Origin: Myxococcus fulvus | Lineage (GTDB): Bacteria > Myxococcota > Myxococcia > Myxococcales > Myxococcaceae | Assembly (NCBI RefSeq): GCF_900111765.1 | Contig: NZ_FOIB01000003.1 | Location: forward strand, 558,001-622,000 | Length of the DNA: 64,000 nucleotides | Reading direction: 5' to 3' | Part shown: piece after piece, positions 37,476 to 47,424 of the stretch | Layout of the letters: the number at the start of each line of letters is the position of its first letter | How positions within the stretch are numbered: position 1 is the first letter of the stretch | Notes under the pieces: model-generated | The model's input: only the letters and a program-made list of their open reading frames with translations | The model's database searches: none | Told to the model about the DNA's origin: nothing | Program-made: the position numbers and the translations under genes

Positions 37476-38705
37476 TCAGCGGAGCTGCAGGAACGAGAAG
37501 ATGAGGCCGTCGGAGCTGAAGACCAGCTTGCCGCTCTGGTCGGTCAGCTCGCGGAAGTTGGTGAGCGAGGAGTTGTTGGTGAACTCGGTGAAGAGCAGGC
37601 GGTTGTTGTCCGCCTCGTAGAGGAACGTGCTGCCGGAGGAGGCGGGCAGGGTGTTCACCGCGGTGGCGGTGAAGGTGCTCAGGTTGAGCTGCCAGAACTT
37701 CCAGGCCGGAGCGCTGGCGACCAGGCGCGGGTGCGCCTCCGGGTCCACCGTGTAGCTCTGCTCGTCCAGCACGCGCAGGTAGGCGGTGCCGTTGGGACCG
37801 CGCACCAGCGAGCCCGTGGTGGTGCCGTTGGTCAGCCCCGACAGCTCGCGGTAGAAGTTCGCGTCGAACGCGCCGCTCTCCGGGTTGAAGCGGATGAGGC
37901 AGGGCGTCGCGGCCTTGTCCGCGCCCTTCAGGCGGTTGACGGCGGAGCCGTACGCCTCGGTGGCCAGGTACACCTGGTTGTCCGGGCCGACGACGCTGTC
38001 ACGCACCCAGCCGCAGCGGTTGTCCGTGACGACCTTGACCGAGTCGTTCGTGGTGTCGATGACCAACACGCCGGCCTGGTTGATGACGGCGATGTCCGCG
38101 CTGGGGCGCCAGGCGATGGGGATGATGAGGCGGGTTCCCACGCGCACCGGCATGGTGGAGAAGGACGTGAGCGCGCCCTCGATGGCCAGGCCCGGCAGGG
38201 GGATGGCGCTCGTCACGGACATGGCGGCGGGGTTCCACACGATGATCTGCGCCGTGTGGGCGTCCACGAAGTACGCCTTGGTGTCGGAGACGAACTGGAA
38301 CTGGTGCTGGTACTCCTCGATGTTGTCGATGCCGCGGCCCTTGAAGCTGACCTCGCCGTCGGACTCGAGCTTGCCCTTGGCGGTGATCTTGAACCGCTCG
38401 ACCTTGGCCTCCTCGCTGTGGCTGACGTACAGCACGCCCGCCTTGCGGACGCCGGAGCCGAGCGCGCGGCCGGGAATCTCCACGGCGTCCTTGAGGGAGA
38501 TCTTCTCCGTCTGGTCGACCGAGCGCAGCAGCGCCACGTAGCTGATGGCCTCGCCGTCGACGCTCGACTGGGTGATGGCGGCGTAGAGCGGGCCGTCGTA
38601 GTCGGCGTCGTCAGAGTCGTCGTCGTCGCCGCAGCCGGTGAAGAGCGACAGCGCGAGCGCCGCGGCGGTGATGCGCGGCAGGGGGAAGAACGAACGGACC
38701 TTCAT
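37476..38705 (-). CDS. Lipoprotein, propeller-like, in the myxochelin transport operon
   Basis: This 409-residue secreted lipoprotein has a signal peptide ending in a clear lipobox (LALSLFTGC, with Cys near residue 26), followed by an acidic tether (GDDDDSDDADYDG). The rest is rich in short beta strands with repeated patterns (AGVLYVSHSEEAKVERFKI, AYFVDAHTAQIIVWNP, DNQVYLATEAYG), suggesting a beta-propeller. The ATG at 38705 has AAAGGAAA upstream; the longer frame starts at a TTG without support. It lies between mxcH and exbB, so it is probably iron-regulated and may help MxcH bind or retain ferric siderophore at the cell surface. That role is inferred only from position. I do not recognise the family. 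Confidence 0.82.
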   Translation of the reverse strand: MKVRSFFPLPRITAAALALSLFTGCGDDDDSDDADYDGPLYAAITQSSVDGEAISYVALLRSVDQTEKISLKDAVEIPGRALGSGVRKAGVLYVSHSEEAKVERFKITAKGKLESDGEVSFKGRGIDNIEEYQHQFQFVSDTKAYFVDAHTAQIIVWNPAAMSVTSAIPLPGLAIEGALTSFSTMPVRVGTRLIIPIAWRPSADIAVINQAGVLVIDTTNDSVKVVTDNRCGWVRDSVVGPDNQVYLATEAYGSAVNRLKGADKAATPCLIRFNPESGAFDANFYRELSGLTNGTTTGSLVRGPNGTAYLRVLDEQSYTVDPEAHPRLVASAPAWKFWQLNLSTFTATAVNTLPASSGSTFLYEADNNRLLFTEFTNNSSLTNFRELTDQSGKLVFSSDGLIFSFLQLR

Positions 38706-38761
38706 GGGGGGATTTCCTTTCAACGACGTTGCGAGTTGAGGCGTGGGGACTTCGGAAGGAA

Positions 38762-41503
38762 TCAGAGCTCGGCGACCATCTTCGCGGACACGCTCCGGCC
38801 GGGGCGTTGCACGCCGAAGAAGTCCATGGCGGTGGCATCGGTGAGGTTGCGCACGTCGACCGTCCAGCTCAGCGTCGCGCGAGCGGTCCTCGTGACGTAC
38901 GTGATGGCCAGCGAGTGCAAGAGCTGCGAGGGGATGCGCGACTTCGAGTCCTTGCTGCCCAGCCCCTCCCAGCCCCGGTAGAAGGTGTTGACGAAGCGGG
39001 TGTGCCAGGACAGCGACAGCTCGTCGCGCGCGGAGGCCAGGCCGCTCAGCTGGAAGCGGGCGCTGCCGTTGGCCAGGAGCGAGGGCCGGCCGGGCAGCCG
39101 CTGCCCCTTGAACGCCCCGAAGTTGCCCTCGGAGGAGACGTTGCGGATGTCCTGGAAGGTCGCGTTGCCATCGAGTGAGAGGTACTGCCCCGGCGAGGTC
39201 CAGCCCGCCGCGCCCGTGGCGCCCAGGATGCGGGCCGCGAAGACGTTCTGGTAGGTGACGTACCCCTCGCGGCCGATGGGCTGGATGTACTGGTCGGTGA
39301 GGCGGGCGAAGCCCAGCGTGCCGCCGCGGAACGTGCCCCTCGGCGTCTCGCCGCTGTTGAACGCGAGCTCCAGGTTGACGTTGTGGCTCTTCTCCGGCTC
39401 CAGGGTGAGGTTGGAGTCGATGAGCATGCCGTCGCCGAAGATCTCATCGGGGCCGGGCAGGCGCGTGGCCCACTCGTACGCGGCCTTGGCGGTGAGCCGG
39501 GGCGTGACGTGGTAGCGCAGCGAGTCGCCCACGCCGAAGTTGAAGGTGTCCCGGTTGACGGGCGCGAAGGCGCCGCTGGCGCTGATGCGCTCCGCGCGCG
39601 CCAGCTGCACGTAGCTCTTGGCGAAGGCGATGTTCTCCAGCCGCTCGTCGAGCGCATCGAGCTCGTGCTCGAGTCCCGTCACCAGGTTGAACAGGCTCCG
39701 GTCGCCCGTGAGCGGGTCCTGCTGCCCCAGCCGGGCCAGCGCGCGGTCTTCTCCGGCGCGCGTCACGTACGTGGGCGCCACGGCCAGGCGCAGCATCTGG
39801 TTCGGGGCGAAGGTCCACCCGGCGTTGGCCCGGACGAAGGCCGTGTGCTGGCCCACCCGCCGGTCGATGGCGCGGGACTGCAGCTCGCCTGGCTGGGGCA
39901 GGGTGAGGATGCAGCGGCCGAACCAGTCGTAGGCGCAAGAGCCCAGGTCCGTCAGCGAGGCGCGGCGGTAGACGTACCCGCCCACGGCATCCACCACGAC
40001 GTCGCGCGCGAAGAGCCGATCGAAGCGGAGCGTGGCGCCACCGGAGCGGTTGCTCGTGTCGATGTCGCCATACGCGTTGCTCATGGTGGCGTCGTGCTGA
40101 ACCTCCTTCGTGGAGGCGGAGCCGAAGACGCGCAGGCTGAGCTTGCGGGCCCAGGGCCGGTTCAGCACGCCGACCTCCACGCCGCCGCCGCCCGCGCGGA
40201 AGGCGTCATGGAAGCGCGGCAGGCGCGCGTCGTGGATGCGGCCCTCCGCGTCGTCCACCTTCACGTCGACCCGGTAGTCGTTGGGGCTGGAGTCGAAGAA
40301 GCCGCTGGCGCGGACGAACAGGCCCGCGTCGGTGCCGTGCTGCGCGCTCGCCGTCACCCGGTGCGTCTCGAACGAGCCGAGCTCGTACGAGGCCGAGGCG
40401 CCCGTGCGCTGGAGGTTCTCCGCGGTGACGATGTGCACCGCGCCGCCCAGCGCGTCCGCGCCGAAGCGCGCCGGCACCACGCCCTGGTACAGCTCCATGC
40501 GCTGGACCAGGTTGACGGGGACGTTCGCGAAGTCCGGGCCGAAGCCGGCGAGCTCCAGCGGGACGCCGTCGATGAAGAATCGCACCTGGTCTTCGGACAG
40601 GCCCGCCAGCGAGAAGCGCGCGCGGCTGCCCAGGCCACCCCCGCGCCGCACGTCGACGCCCTCGGTGCGCGCCAGCGCCTGGGCCATGTCCACGGCCTCG
40701 CGCTGGAGGTGCTCCGTCTCGATGACCTTCACCGACTCCGCAGAGCGCCGCCGGCGGTTCGCCACGGACTCGCCCTCCACCGTGACTTCGATGGCCTCCT
40801 GGGTGACGTCCACGGGCGCGATGGTGATGACAGGCGGTCCCGGCTCGGACGTGACGTCGGGCGCCTGGGGGCCGCCGTCCACGGGCGCGGCGGTGATGGC
40901 CGGCGGTGGTGGCTCGGCAAGTGCGTTCGGCTCGGACGTGACGCCGGGTGCCTGGGTTCCGTCCACGGGCGCGGCGGTGATGGCGCGCGGTTGCTCGGCG
41001 GATGTGCTCGGCTTGCGAGTGACGCCGGGCGCCTGGGTGCCGTCCACGGGCGCGGCGGTAACGGCGCGCGGTGGCTCGGCGGAAGTGTTCGGCTCGGTTG
41101 CCTGGGCGACGGACGTGGGCACAGGCGCGACGGCGGGGAGCCGGAACTCGTAGCTGTAGGCGATGCGTGAGGGGACGGCGACCCCGTCACGCCGCGCGGG
41201 CTCGAAGCGGAAGCGCAGCGCCGCGTCCCGCGCCGCCTCTTCGAAGCCGTGGCCCTGGGTCTCCAGGACCTGCGCCTCGGTGACGGCGCCCTGGTCATCC
41301 AGCGTCAGCTTCAGCCGGACGGTGGCCTCCAGCCGGGCCTGCTCCGCCTCGGCCGGGTAGGGCGCCTCGATGAAGGTCACCAGCTTCGGCGGCACCACCG
41401 ACGGCGGCGGTGCCTCCGCGCCAGCGGGAGTCCCACCCTCGACCTGCGCCCACGCGGGCTGCAGCGCGGCCAGACACGCCAGCACCGCCGCGCCCCGGAA
41501 CAC
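38762..41503 (-). CDS. mxcH: TonB-dependent ferric-myxochelin receptor MxcH with fused TonB-like N-domain
   Basis: This outer-membrane receptor has about 913 residues. After the signal peptide (AAVLACLAALQPAWA-Q), a TonB C-terminal-like domain follows at about 35-115 (KLVTFIEAPYPAEAEQARLE, GFEEAARDAALRFRFEPARR). Next comes a Pro/Ala/Thr-rich linker with repeats of the type AAPVDGTQAPGVT, then the plug (RRGGGLGSRARFSLAGLSED, GADALGGAVHIVTAE) and the beta-barrel, ending with an aromatic-poor strand (AKMVAEL). I prefer the GTG at 41503. GGAG lies 8 bp upstream, and the longer ATG start at 41554 lies inside the Fur-box palindrome, where CATAAT (41529-41534 on the minus strand) could be a -10 element. 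It heads the transport operon. Confidence 0.9.
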   Translation of the reverse strand: MFRGAAVLACLAALQPAWAQVEGGTPAGAEAPPPSVVPPKLVTFIEAPYPAEAEQARLEATVRLKLTLDDQGAVTEAQVLETQGHGFEEAARDAALRFRFEPARRDGVAVPSRIAYSYEFRLPAVAPVPTSVAQATEPNTSAEPPRAVTAAPVDGTQAPGVTRKPSTSAEQPRAITAAPVDGTQAPGVTSEPNALAEPPPPAITAAPVDGGPQAPDVTSEPGPPVITIAPVDVTQEAIEVTVEGESVANRRRRSAESVKVIETEHLQREAVDMAQALARTEGVDVRRGGGLGSRARFSLAGLSEDQVRFFIDGVPLELAGFGPDFANVPVNLVQRMELYQGVVPARFGADALGGAVHIVTAENLQRTGASASYELGSFETHRVTASAQHGTDAGLFVRASGFFDSSPNDYRVDVKVDDAEGRIHDARLPRFHDAFRAGGGGVEVGVLNRPWARKLSLRVFGSASTKEVQHDATMSNAYGDIDTSNRSGGATLRFDRLFARDVVVDAVGGYVYRRASLTDLGSCAYDWFGRCILTLPQPGELQSRAIDRRVGQHTAFVRANAGWTFAPNQMLRLAVAPTYVTRAGEDRALARLGQQDPLTGDRSLFNLVTGLEHELDALDERLENIAFAKSYVQLARAERISASGAFAPVNRDTFNFGVGDSLRYHVTPRLTAKAAYEWATRLPGPDEIFGDGMLIDSNLTLEPEKSHNVNLELAFNSGETPRGTFRGGTLGFARLTDQYIQPIGREGYVTYQNVFAARILGATGAAGWTSPGQYLSLDGNATFQDIRNVSSEGNFGAFKGQRLPGRPSLLANGSARFQLSGLASARDELSLSWHTRFVNTFYRGWEGLGSKDSKSRIPSQLLHSLAITYVTRTARATLSWTVDVRNLTDATAMDFFGVQRPGRSVSAKMVAEL

Positions 41504-41531
41504 GCGCCCCGCTCCACGCCAGTCGTGGATT

Positions 41532-41554
41532 ATGAAAATGGTTCGCATTTTCAT
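41532..41554 (-). promoter_or_regulatory. Fur-box-like palindrome upstream of mxcH
   Basis: Perfect 9-bp arms ATGAAAATG and CATTTTCAT are separated by GTTCG, in an AT-rich stretch of an otherwise GC-rich region. It resembles the AT-rich inverted repeats bound by Fur and lies just upstream of the preferred mxcH start, as expected for iron-repressed transcription. Confidence 0.75.
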
Positions 41555-41608
41555 TTTCGGGGCCGTTTATTCCTGTGGAGCCAGTGCTGTCAAGGGTTGG
41601 GGGTTGAG

Positions 41609-42985
41609 TCAGGCTGCACGGGCATGGGGAGACTTCATGTCCCGGAGCTTTTCCGCGACCATGAAGGAAAGCTGGAGCGCCTGGTCTCCGTTCAGGCGCG
41701 GGTCGCAGTGCGTGTGGTAGCGGCTGTGGAGGTCGTCCTCGGTGACGGCGAGCGGGCCGCCCAGGCACTCGGTGACGTTCTGGCCGGTCATCTCCAGGTG
41801 CATGCCGCCGGCGTGGACGCTCTCGGCGGCGGCGACCTCCAGGAAGGTCTTCACCTCGGAGAGGATGCGGTCGAAGGCGCGCGTCTTGTAGCCGTTGCTG
41901 GCCTTGTGGGTGTTGCCGTGCATCGGGTCGATGGACCAGATGACGGGGCGGCCGTCGCGGCGGGTGGCGGCCATGAGGCGGGGGAGGCAGTCGGCGACCT
42001 TGTCGGAGCCGAAGCGGCCGATGAGCGTGAGGCGTCCGGGGATGGCGTCCGGGTTGAGGGCGTCCATCAGGCGCAGCAAATCGTCGGGCTCCATCGTGGG
42101 GCCGCACTTGACGCCAATGGGGTTACGGATGCCGCGCATGAACTCGACGTGGCCGCCGTCGAGCTGGCGGGTGCGCTCGCCAATCCAGAGCATGTGGGCG
42201 GAGCCGTCGTACCAGTGGCCGCTGGAGGACTCCTGGCGCGTCATCGTCTCCTCGAAGTTGAGGAGCAGGGCCTCGTGGCTGGTGAACAGGTCCACGGGGA
42301 TGGGGGACGGCGCGTTGTGCTCGGCCGTGGGGCTGAGCGCGTTGATGAAGCACAGCGACTCGAAGATGGAGTCGGCGAGCTTGCGGTAGTTGTCGGCGCC
42401 GGGCGTGCCCGCAACGGAGTCGAGCGACCACTGGTGCAGGTTGCACAGGTCCGCGTAACCGCTCTGGGCATAGGCCCGCAGCAGGTTCAGCGTGGCGGAG
42501 GACTGGTGGTAGGCCTTGAGCAGGCGCTTGGGGTCGGGCGTGCGCTCGGCCGCGTCGAAGTCCATGCCGTTGATGATGTCGCCGCGGTACGCGGGCAGGG
42601 TGACACCGCCGAGCGTCTCCACGGGGCTGGAGCGCGGCTTGGCGAACTGGCCGGCGATGCGGCCCACCTTCACCACGGGCCTGCCGCCGGCGAAGGTGAG
42701 CACCAGCGCCATCTGGAGGATGAGGCGGAAGGTGTCGCGGATGTTGTCGGAGGTGAACTCCTTGAAGCTCTCCGCGCAGTCACCGCCCTGGAGCAGGAAG
42801 GCCTTGCCCTGGGCCACCTGGGCCAGGGCGGAGGTGAGCCTTCGCGTCTCCGCGGGGTTCACCAGCAGGGGCAGCCGGGACAGCTCGTCCTCGACGCGCG
42901 TGAGGGCGCGCGCGTCCGGATAGTCCTCCGGCATGTACTTCACGGGCTTCTGCCGCCAGGTGCGGGGGTTCCAGGTTCGGTTCAT
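41609..42985 (-). CDS. Type II DAHP synthase
   Basis: This 458-residue class II 3-deoxy-D-arabino-heptulosonate-7-phosphate synthase condenses phosphoenolpyruvate and erythrose-4-phosphate to start the shikimate pathway. Family motifs include [61 protein letters not shown] and [12 protein letters not shown]. Length is normal. Its ATG overlaps the mxcG stop (ATGA). In Stigmatella a comparable gene, called aroA(A5), is linked to the myxochelin genes. Here it would raise flux toward chorismate and 2,3-dihydroxybenzoate under iron limitation. It is the last gene of the biosynthesis operon. Confidence 0.95.
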   Translation of the reverse strand: MNRTWNPRTWRQKPVKYMPEDYPDARALTRVEDELSRLPLLVNPAETRRLTSALAQVAQGKAFLLQGGDCAESFKEFTSDNIRDTFRLILQMALVLTFAGGRPVVKVGRIAGQFAKPRSSPVETLGGVTLPAYRGDIINGMDFDAAERTPDPKRLLKAYHQSSATLNLLRAYAQSGYADLCNLHQWSLDSVAGTPGADNYRKLADSIFESLCFINALSPTAEHNAPSPIPVDLFTSHEALLLNFEETMTRQESSSGHWYDGSAHMLWIGERTRQLDGGHVEFMRGIRNPIGVKCGPTMEPDDLLRLMDALNPDAIPGRLTLIGRFGSDKVADCLPRLMAATRRDGRPVIWSIDPMHGNTHKASNGYKTRAFDRILSEVKTFLEVAAAESVHAGGMHLEMTGQNVTECLGGPLAVTEDDLHSRYHTHCDPRLNGDQALQLSFMVAEKLRDMKSPHARAA

Positions 42986-45900
42986 CGGGAGGGGGCCGTT
43001 TCCAGAGGGGTGCCAGGCGTCGCCGGCAGCAGGCCGTTCGCGACGCAGTAGGCGAGGTATCGGAAGAAGAGAGGGCGGTCCGCCGGGGGGCAGGTGATTC
43101 CCGTGCCCTCCAGGGCGTGATGGAGGCGCTGACAGCGGATGGGCCCCAGGCCGAACGCGGGCTGGGAGTCACCGGAGCGCAGGTCGAAGAAGGCCAGGGT
43201 GGTGGTGTTGTCGGCGGTGCCCGCGCGCTCGGCGACCTGGGCGCGCCACTGGGGGACGGGGAGCAGGTCCACGGGGTAGCCGTACTCGCGCACCCAGCGG
43301 AACAGGTCCGGCAGGCGCACGTCGGGGACGGGCGTGACGTTGAACACCGTGCCAGGCGTGGCCGTGCGCGACAGCTTGACGATGGCGCGCGCCACGTAGT
43401 CGACGGGCGTCCACGTCTCGCCCACCTCGAGCATCGGCAGCGTGCGGGCGGGGATGCCCGCCAGGAGGATTCGCCAGACCAGGTCCTGCGGGTTGACGAT
43501 GGCGGTGTCGGTGGCGCCGACGACGCGGCCCAGCCGGTACACCGCGACGGGCAGGCCCCGCTCGGAGGCCTGCTGCACGAGCCGCTCCGCGACCCACTTG
43601 CTCTGCTGGTAGCCGTCGCGCAGGCCGGCGTGCGCGGGCACGAAGTCCTCGGGCACCTCGGGGCTGACGTCGGCCTGGGGCGCCACGGCCAGCGTGGACA
43701 CGTAGTGGAAGGGCTTGGGCCGCACGGCGGCGGCCAGCCGCAGCAGCTCGCGCGTGCCCCGGACGTTGACGGCCTGGAGGCTGCCGTACTCGCGCACCAC
43801 GCTCACCACGGCCGCGTTGTGCAGGATGACGTCGCACTCGGCCGCGAGTCCGTGGAAGCGCGCGCTGTCGAGCCCGAGCGAGGGCTGGGTGAGGTCCGAC
43901 GGGAGCGCGAGGACGCGCTCGGAGAGGCCCTCGGTCGACAGCCGCTGCGACGTCATCGCCGCGCGGATGCGCTCCAGGGCCTGGGGTTCGTCCTTGGCGC
44001 GCACCAGGCACACCACGCGCGCCTGTGTCTGGCGCAGGAGCTGGTCGAGCAGGTGCGCGCCGACGAAGCCGGTGGCACCGGTGAGCAGCACCTGGCGGGG
44101 CTCGGGGAACAGGGCCTCGAAGGTGCGCTGGGCTCCCGTCGCCTGGGGAGGCGTGAGGCGGGGGACGATGTCCTCGGACAGCTCGGCGTCCGCGAGCATC
44201 GTCGTGCTCGGGCCGGAGGTGTCGTGGCCGTTGGATTCACCGTGCTCCAGCGCCTGGGCGAGCGCGGCGGCCGTCGGGTAGCGGAACACCGTGGCGACGG
44301 GGACCTCGCGTCCCAGGGCGATGCCCAGGCGGTTGGCCACCTGGATGCTCTGGAGGGACTGGCCGCCACGGTCGAAGAAGTCGTCCTGCGCGGTGAGGCC
44401 CGTGGCGCCGAGGACCTCCTCCCAGATGCCCAGCACCACGCGCTCCAGCTCCGTGGTGGCCTGCGCTGTCTGGGTGGTGGGGTCGACCACGGCAGCCTTG
44501 CGCAGCTCGGCGCGGTCGATCTTCCCGGTGCTGGTGCGAGGCAGCCGCTCGGCGAACACGATGGCGCCGGGCACCATGGGGGCCGGCAGGTTCGCGAGCA
44601 GGTGCTTGCGCAGGTCCGCGGCGGAAGGCGCCGGGGACTCCGCGACGATGTGCGCGCACAGTCGGCGCGCGCCGCCCGGGAGCGTCTGGCCCACCACCGC
44701 GGCCTCGCGCACGCCGGGGTGGCCGATCAGCACCGTCTCCACCTCGGCGGGGTCGATGCGGTGTCCGCTGATCTTCAGCTCGTCGTCCACGCGGCCGACG
44801 AAGACCAGCTGTCCGTCCTCGCGCAGCCGCGCCTTGTCGCCGGTGCGGTAGGCGCGGGGCTGACCGGGCAGCGTGGCCAGCGAGATGAAGCGCGCCTTGT
44901 CCAGCTCCGGGCGTCCCAGGTAGCCCCGCGCGAGCGCGCCACCCATCAGGCACAGCTCGCCCTCGGAGCCCTGGGCGACGAGGCGTCCTTGCGCGTCCAC
45001 CAGCGCCGCGCGCACGCCGGGCAGCGGCACGCCGATGGGGACCTCGTCACGCTCGGACGTGGGGCCGTCCGCGTCACCCAGTGAGGCCACCGTCGCCACC
45101 ACCGTGGCCTCGGTGGGGCCGTAGGTGTTGAGCAACTGCACGCTCGGGCCCACCGTGGCGCGCCAGCGGGCGACGCGTTCGGGGAGCGCGGCCTCGCCGC
45201 CGATGATGACGGTGCGCAGTGAGGAGGGCAGCTTCGCCGCGCCCGTGGACACGGCGTAGGCCAGCTCGTGCCAGAAGGCGGTGGGCAGGTCGAGCACGGT
45301 GATGCCGTGGGCCGCGCAGGCCTCGAGCAGGCGGGGCACCGACTGGAGCATCTCGTCGGTGCGCAGCACCAGTCGCCCGCCCACGCACAAGGTCAGGAAG
45401 ACCTCCTCCACGCTCGCGTCGAAGTGCAGCGGCGCGAACTGGAGGACGCGGTCCTCGCGGGTGAAGCGGTAGCGGTGCGTGGCGCCCGCGACGAAGTGCG
45501 CCAGCGCGTCGTGGGGAATCTGCACGCCGTTGGGCTGACCCGTGGAGCCGGACGTGTAGATGACGTACGCCAGGTGCTCACCAGCGGCGCGCGCGGGCTG
45601 CTCTGCTCTGACGACGTCGCGCCGCTGGATCGCCAGGTGCCCCGAGGCGCGAGGGCTCGCGTCGGTGGCCGCGACGGCGTCCGAGGGGAGGACGAGCAGC
45701 GAGGGCGTGGCATCCTCGAGGATGGCCGAGGTGCGGGACGCGGGGCCGTTCGGGTCGAGCGGCAGGTAGCCCGCGCCGGCGCGGAGGATGCCCAAGGACG
45801 CGATGATGGCGTCGAGCCCACGAGGCACCTTCACCGCCACGGGCGTGTCGGAGCGCGCTCCCTGCTCGGTGAGCCGGGCCGCGAGTGAGCCCGAGGCCTC

Positions 45901-47355
45901 CCACAGGTCGCGGTACGTGAGCCGGTGCTCGCCGTGTTCCACCGCGATGACGTCGGGCTGCTCGCGGACCTGCTGCTCCATCAGCTCGAGCACGGGACGA
46001 GGCGCCGTGGGGAGCGGGCCGCCGTCGAGCAGCGAGGCCTCCGCGGAGGAGACCCCCGCGCCCTGTCCACGCAGGGGCGCGTCTGGAGCGCCCAGCCAGG
46101 TGTCGAGCGCCTGGAGGAACTCGCGCTGGTGGCTGTCCACCGTGCGCGCGTCGTAGCAGACGGGGTTCGCGTCGAAGTCGACGCGCAGGCCGCCGCCGTC
46201 GGAGCGGGCGTACATGCCGATGGAGAGGTCCTCCACCGGGCCCGCGGAGATGTTGTGAGCGATTCCGGGCAGCCCCGCGAAGCGCAGGCCGTAGTCGAAC
46301 GGCATGATGTTGACCACGGGGCCGAACAGCTTGCGCTGGCCACCCACGCGGCGCAGGTCGCGGCGCAGCTGCTCGTAGCGGTAGCGCAGGTGCGGCCTGG
46401 ACGCCTTCAGCTCCGCGGCGATGCTCCGCGCCAGCGACGCGAGCGAGGCGTCCGCCGCCACGGGCACGCGCAGCGGGACGATGTTCATCGCCATGCACGG
46501 CACGCGGATCGCCGCCGAGCCCAGCCGTGTCATCACCGGCAGGCCGAGCACCACCTCGGGCGCGTCCGTGCGCTGGTGGATCCACGCGGCGGCCGCGGCG
46601 AGCACCAGGTCCGGCCACGTCAGGCCCACCTGCTTCGCGACGGCCTGCATCCGCTCCACGTCGACCTTCTCGAGCTGACGCGTGGCGCGCACGAAGGTGG
46701 CGGACATGGGCGCCGGTGGGGCAAGCGTCACCGGCAGGGGCGCGTCCGTGAGCCGGCCGACCCAGAACTCGCGGTCCTTCTCGAGCTGGGGCCCCGCGCG
46801 GTACGCGGCGTCCTCGTCCAGCACGGGGCGCAGGGGGCCGAAGCCCGCGGGCGCGGCCTTCCCCGTGACGCGCGAGGTGTAGAGGTCCGCCACGCGGCGC
46901 GCGAGCAGCGAGAAGCCGAACCCGTCCATCGCGATGTGGTGGACGCGCTGGAACCAGAACCAGCGCTCGGGGCCGGCCTTGAAGAGGACCTGCGCAAAGA
47001 GGGGGCCTCGGGTGAGGTCCACGGTGCGCGTCAGGTCCTCGCGCATCCACGCCTGGGCGGCGGCCCACGGGTCCTCGGCGGACGTCAGGTCGACGTGCTG
47101 GAGCGCCCAGTCCACCTGCGGCGTGACCTGCTGCGACGGGCCCGCCTCGGTGGTCTCGAAGCGCGCGTGGAGGGCCTCGGCCTCGGAGACGGTCTGCCGG
47201 ACGGCGGCCTCGAAGTGCGCGGGGTCGATGGCGCCGCGCAGCTCGATGCACTCACCGGCGTTGTAGATGGGGCTGGCGAGGTCGAGCTGCTGACCGACCC
47301 AGATTCCGTGCTGCGCCGCGGAGAGCGGCCAATGTGCAGCGTGTGATTCGGGCAT
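42982..47355 (-). CDS. mxcG: Myxochelin NRPS MxcG, C-A-PCP-reductase
   Basis: This 1457-residue synthetase acylates both amino groups of lysine with 2,3-dihydroxybenzoate and releases the product reductively. C spans about 10-440 ([10 protein letters not shown]) and A about 455-960 ([14 protein letters not shown]). The pocket code DAEDIGTVVK is close to the known lysine code DAESIGSVCK. The PCP is near 997 (RGGQSLQS). The terminal reductase begins near 1090, with NAD(P)H motif [12 protein letters not shown] and the catalytic Tyr/Lys pair in GYQQSKW. The reductase replaces a thioesterase and yields the aldehyde or alcohol that MxcL or a second reduction completes. It starts 69 bp after mxcF and shares an ATGA with the DAHP synthase gene. 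Confidence 0.96.
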   Translation of the reverse strand: MPESHAAHWPLSAAQHGIWVGQQLDLASPIYNAGECIELRGAIDPAHFEAAVRQTVSEAEALHARFETTEAGPSQQVTPQVDWALQHVDLTSAEDPWAAAQAWMREDLTRTVDLTRGPLFAQVLFKAGPERWFWFQRVHHIAMDGFGFSLLARRVADLYTSRVTGKAAPAGFGPLRPVLDEDAAYRAGPQLEKDREFWVGRLTDAPLPVTLAPPAPMSATFVRATRQLEKVDVERMQAVAKQVGLTWPDLVLAAAAAWIHQRTDAPEVVLGLPVMTRLGSAAIRVPCMAMNIVPLRVPVAADASLASLARSIAAELKASRPHLRYRYEQLRRDLRRVGGQRKLFGPVVNIMPFDYGLRFAGLPGIAHNISAGPVEDLSIGMYARSDGGGLRVDFDANPVCYDARTVDSHQREFLQALDTWLGAPDAPLRGQGAGVSSAEASLLDGGPLPTAPRPVLELMEQQVREQPDVIAVEHGEHRLTYRDLWEASGSLAARLTEQGARSDTPVAVKVPRGLDAIIASLGILRAGAGYLPLDPNGPASRTSAILEDATPSLLVLPSDAVAATDASPRASGHLAIQRRDVVRAEQPARAAGEHLAYVIYTSGSTGQPNGVQIPHDALAHFVAGATHRYRFTREDRVLQFAPLHFDASVEEVFLTLCVGGRLVLRTDEMLQSVPRLLEACAAHGITVLDLPTAFWHELAYAVSTGAAKLPSSLRTVIIGGEAALPERVARWRATVGPSVQLLNTYGPTEATVVATVASLGDADGPTSERDEVPIGVPLPGVRAALVDAQGRLVAQGSEGELCLMGGALARGYLGRPELDKARFISLATLPGQPRAYRTGDKARLREDGQLVFVGRVDDELKISGHRIDPAEVETVLIGHPGVREAAVVGQTLPGGARRLCAHIVAESPAPSAADLRKHLLANLPAPMVPGAIVFAERLPRTSTGKIDRAELRKAAVVDPTTQTAQATTELERVVLGIWEEVLGATGLTAQDDFFDRGGQSLQSIQVANRLGIALGREVPVATVFRYPTAAALAQALEHGESNGHDTSGPSTTMLADAELSEDIVPRLTPPQATGAQRTFEALFPEPRQVLLTGATGFVGAHLLDQLLRQTQARVVCLVRAKDEPQALERIRAAMTSQRLSTEGLSERVLALPSDLTQPSLGLDSARFHGLAAECDVILHNAAVVSVVREYGSLQAVNVRGTRELLRLAAAVRPKPFHYVSTLAVAPQADVSPEVPEDFVPAHAGLRDGYQQSKWVAERLVQQASERGLPVAVYRLGRVVGATDTAIVNPQDLVWRILLAGIPARTLPMLEVGETWTPVDYVARAIVKLSRTATPGTVFNVTPVPDVRLPDLFRWVREYGYPVDLLPVPQWRAQVAERAGTADNTTTLAFFDLRSGDSQPAFGLGPIRCQRLHHALEGTGITCPPADRPLFFRYLAYCVANGLLPATPGTPLETAPSR

Positions 47356-47424
47356 CGCCAGATCCTTCTTGGGGGACGTCGAGCGGGAGCGAGGTGGGGG
47401 ATGCCTCGCTCCGTCAGCGGAGCA

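Noticed and set aside
37407..38981. A 524-codon plus-strand frame opposite the lipoprotein gene
   Set aside because: The minus-strand gene has a signal peptide, lipobox and Shine-Dalgarno, while the plus frame is Arg/Val/Gly-rich with no support.
40800..41090. The repeated AAPVDGTQAPGVT units considered as a CRISPR or mobile repeat
   Set aside because: They are in-frame coding repeats of a Pro/Ala/Thr linker in mxcH, irregular in length, with no spacer structure.
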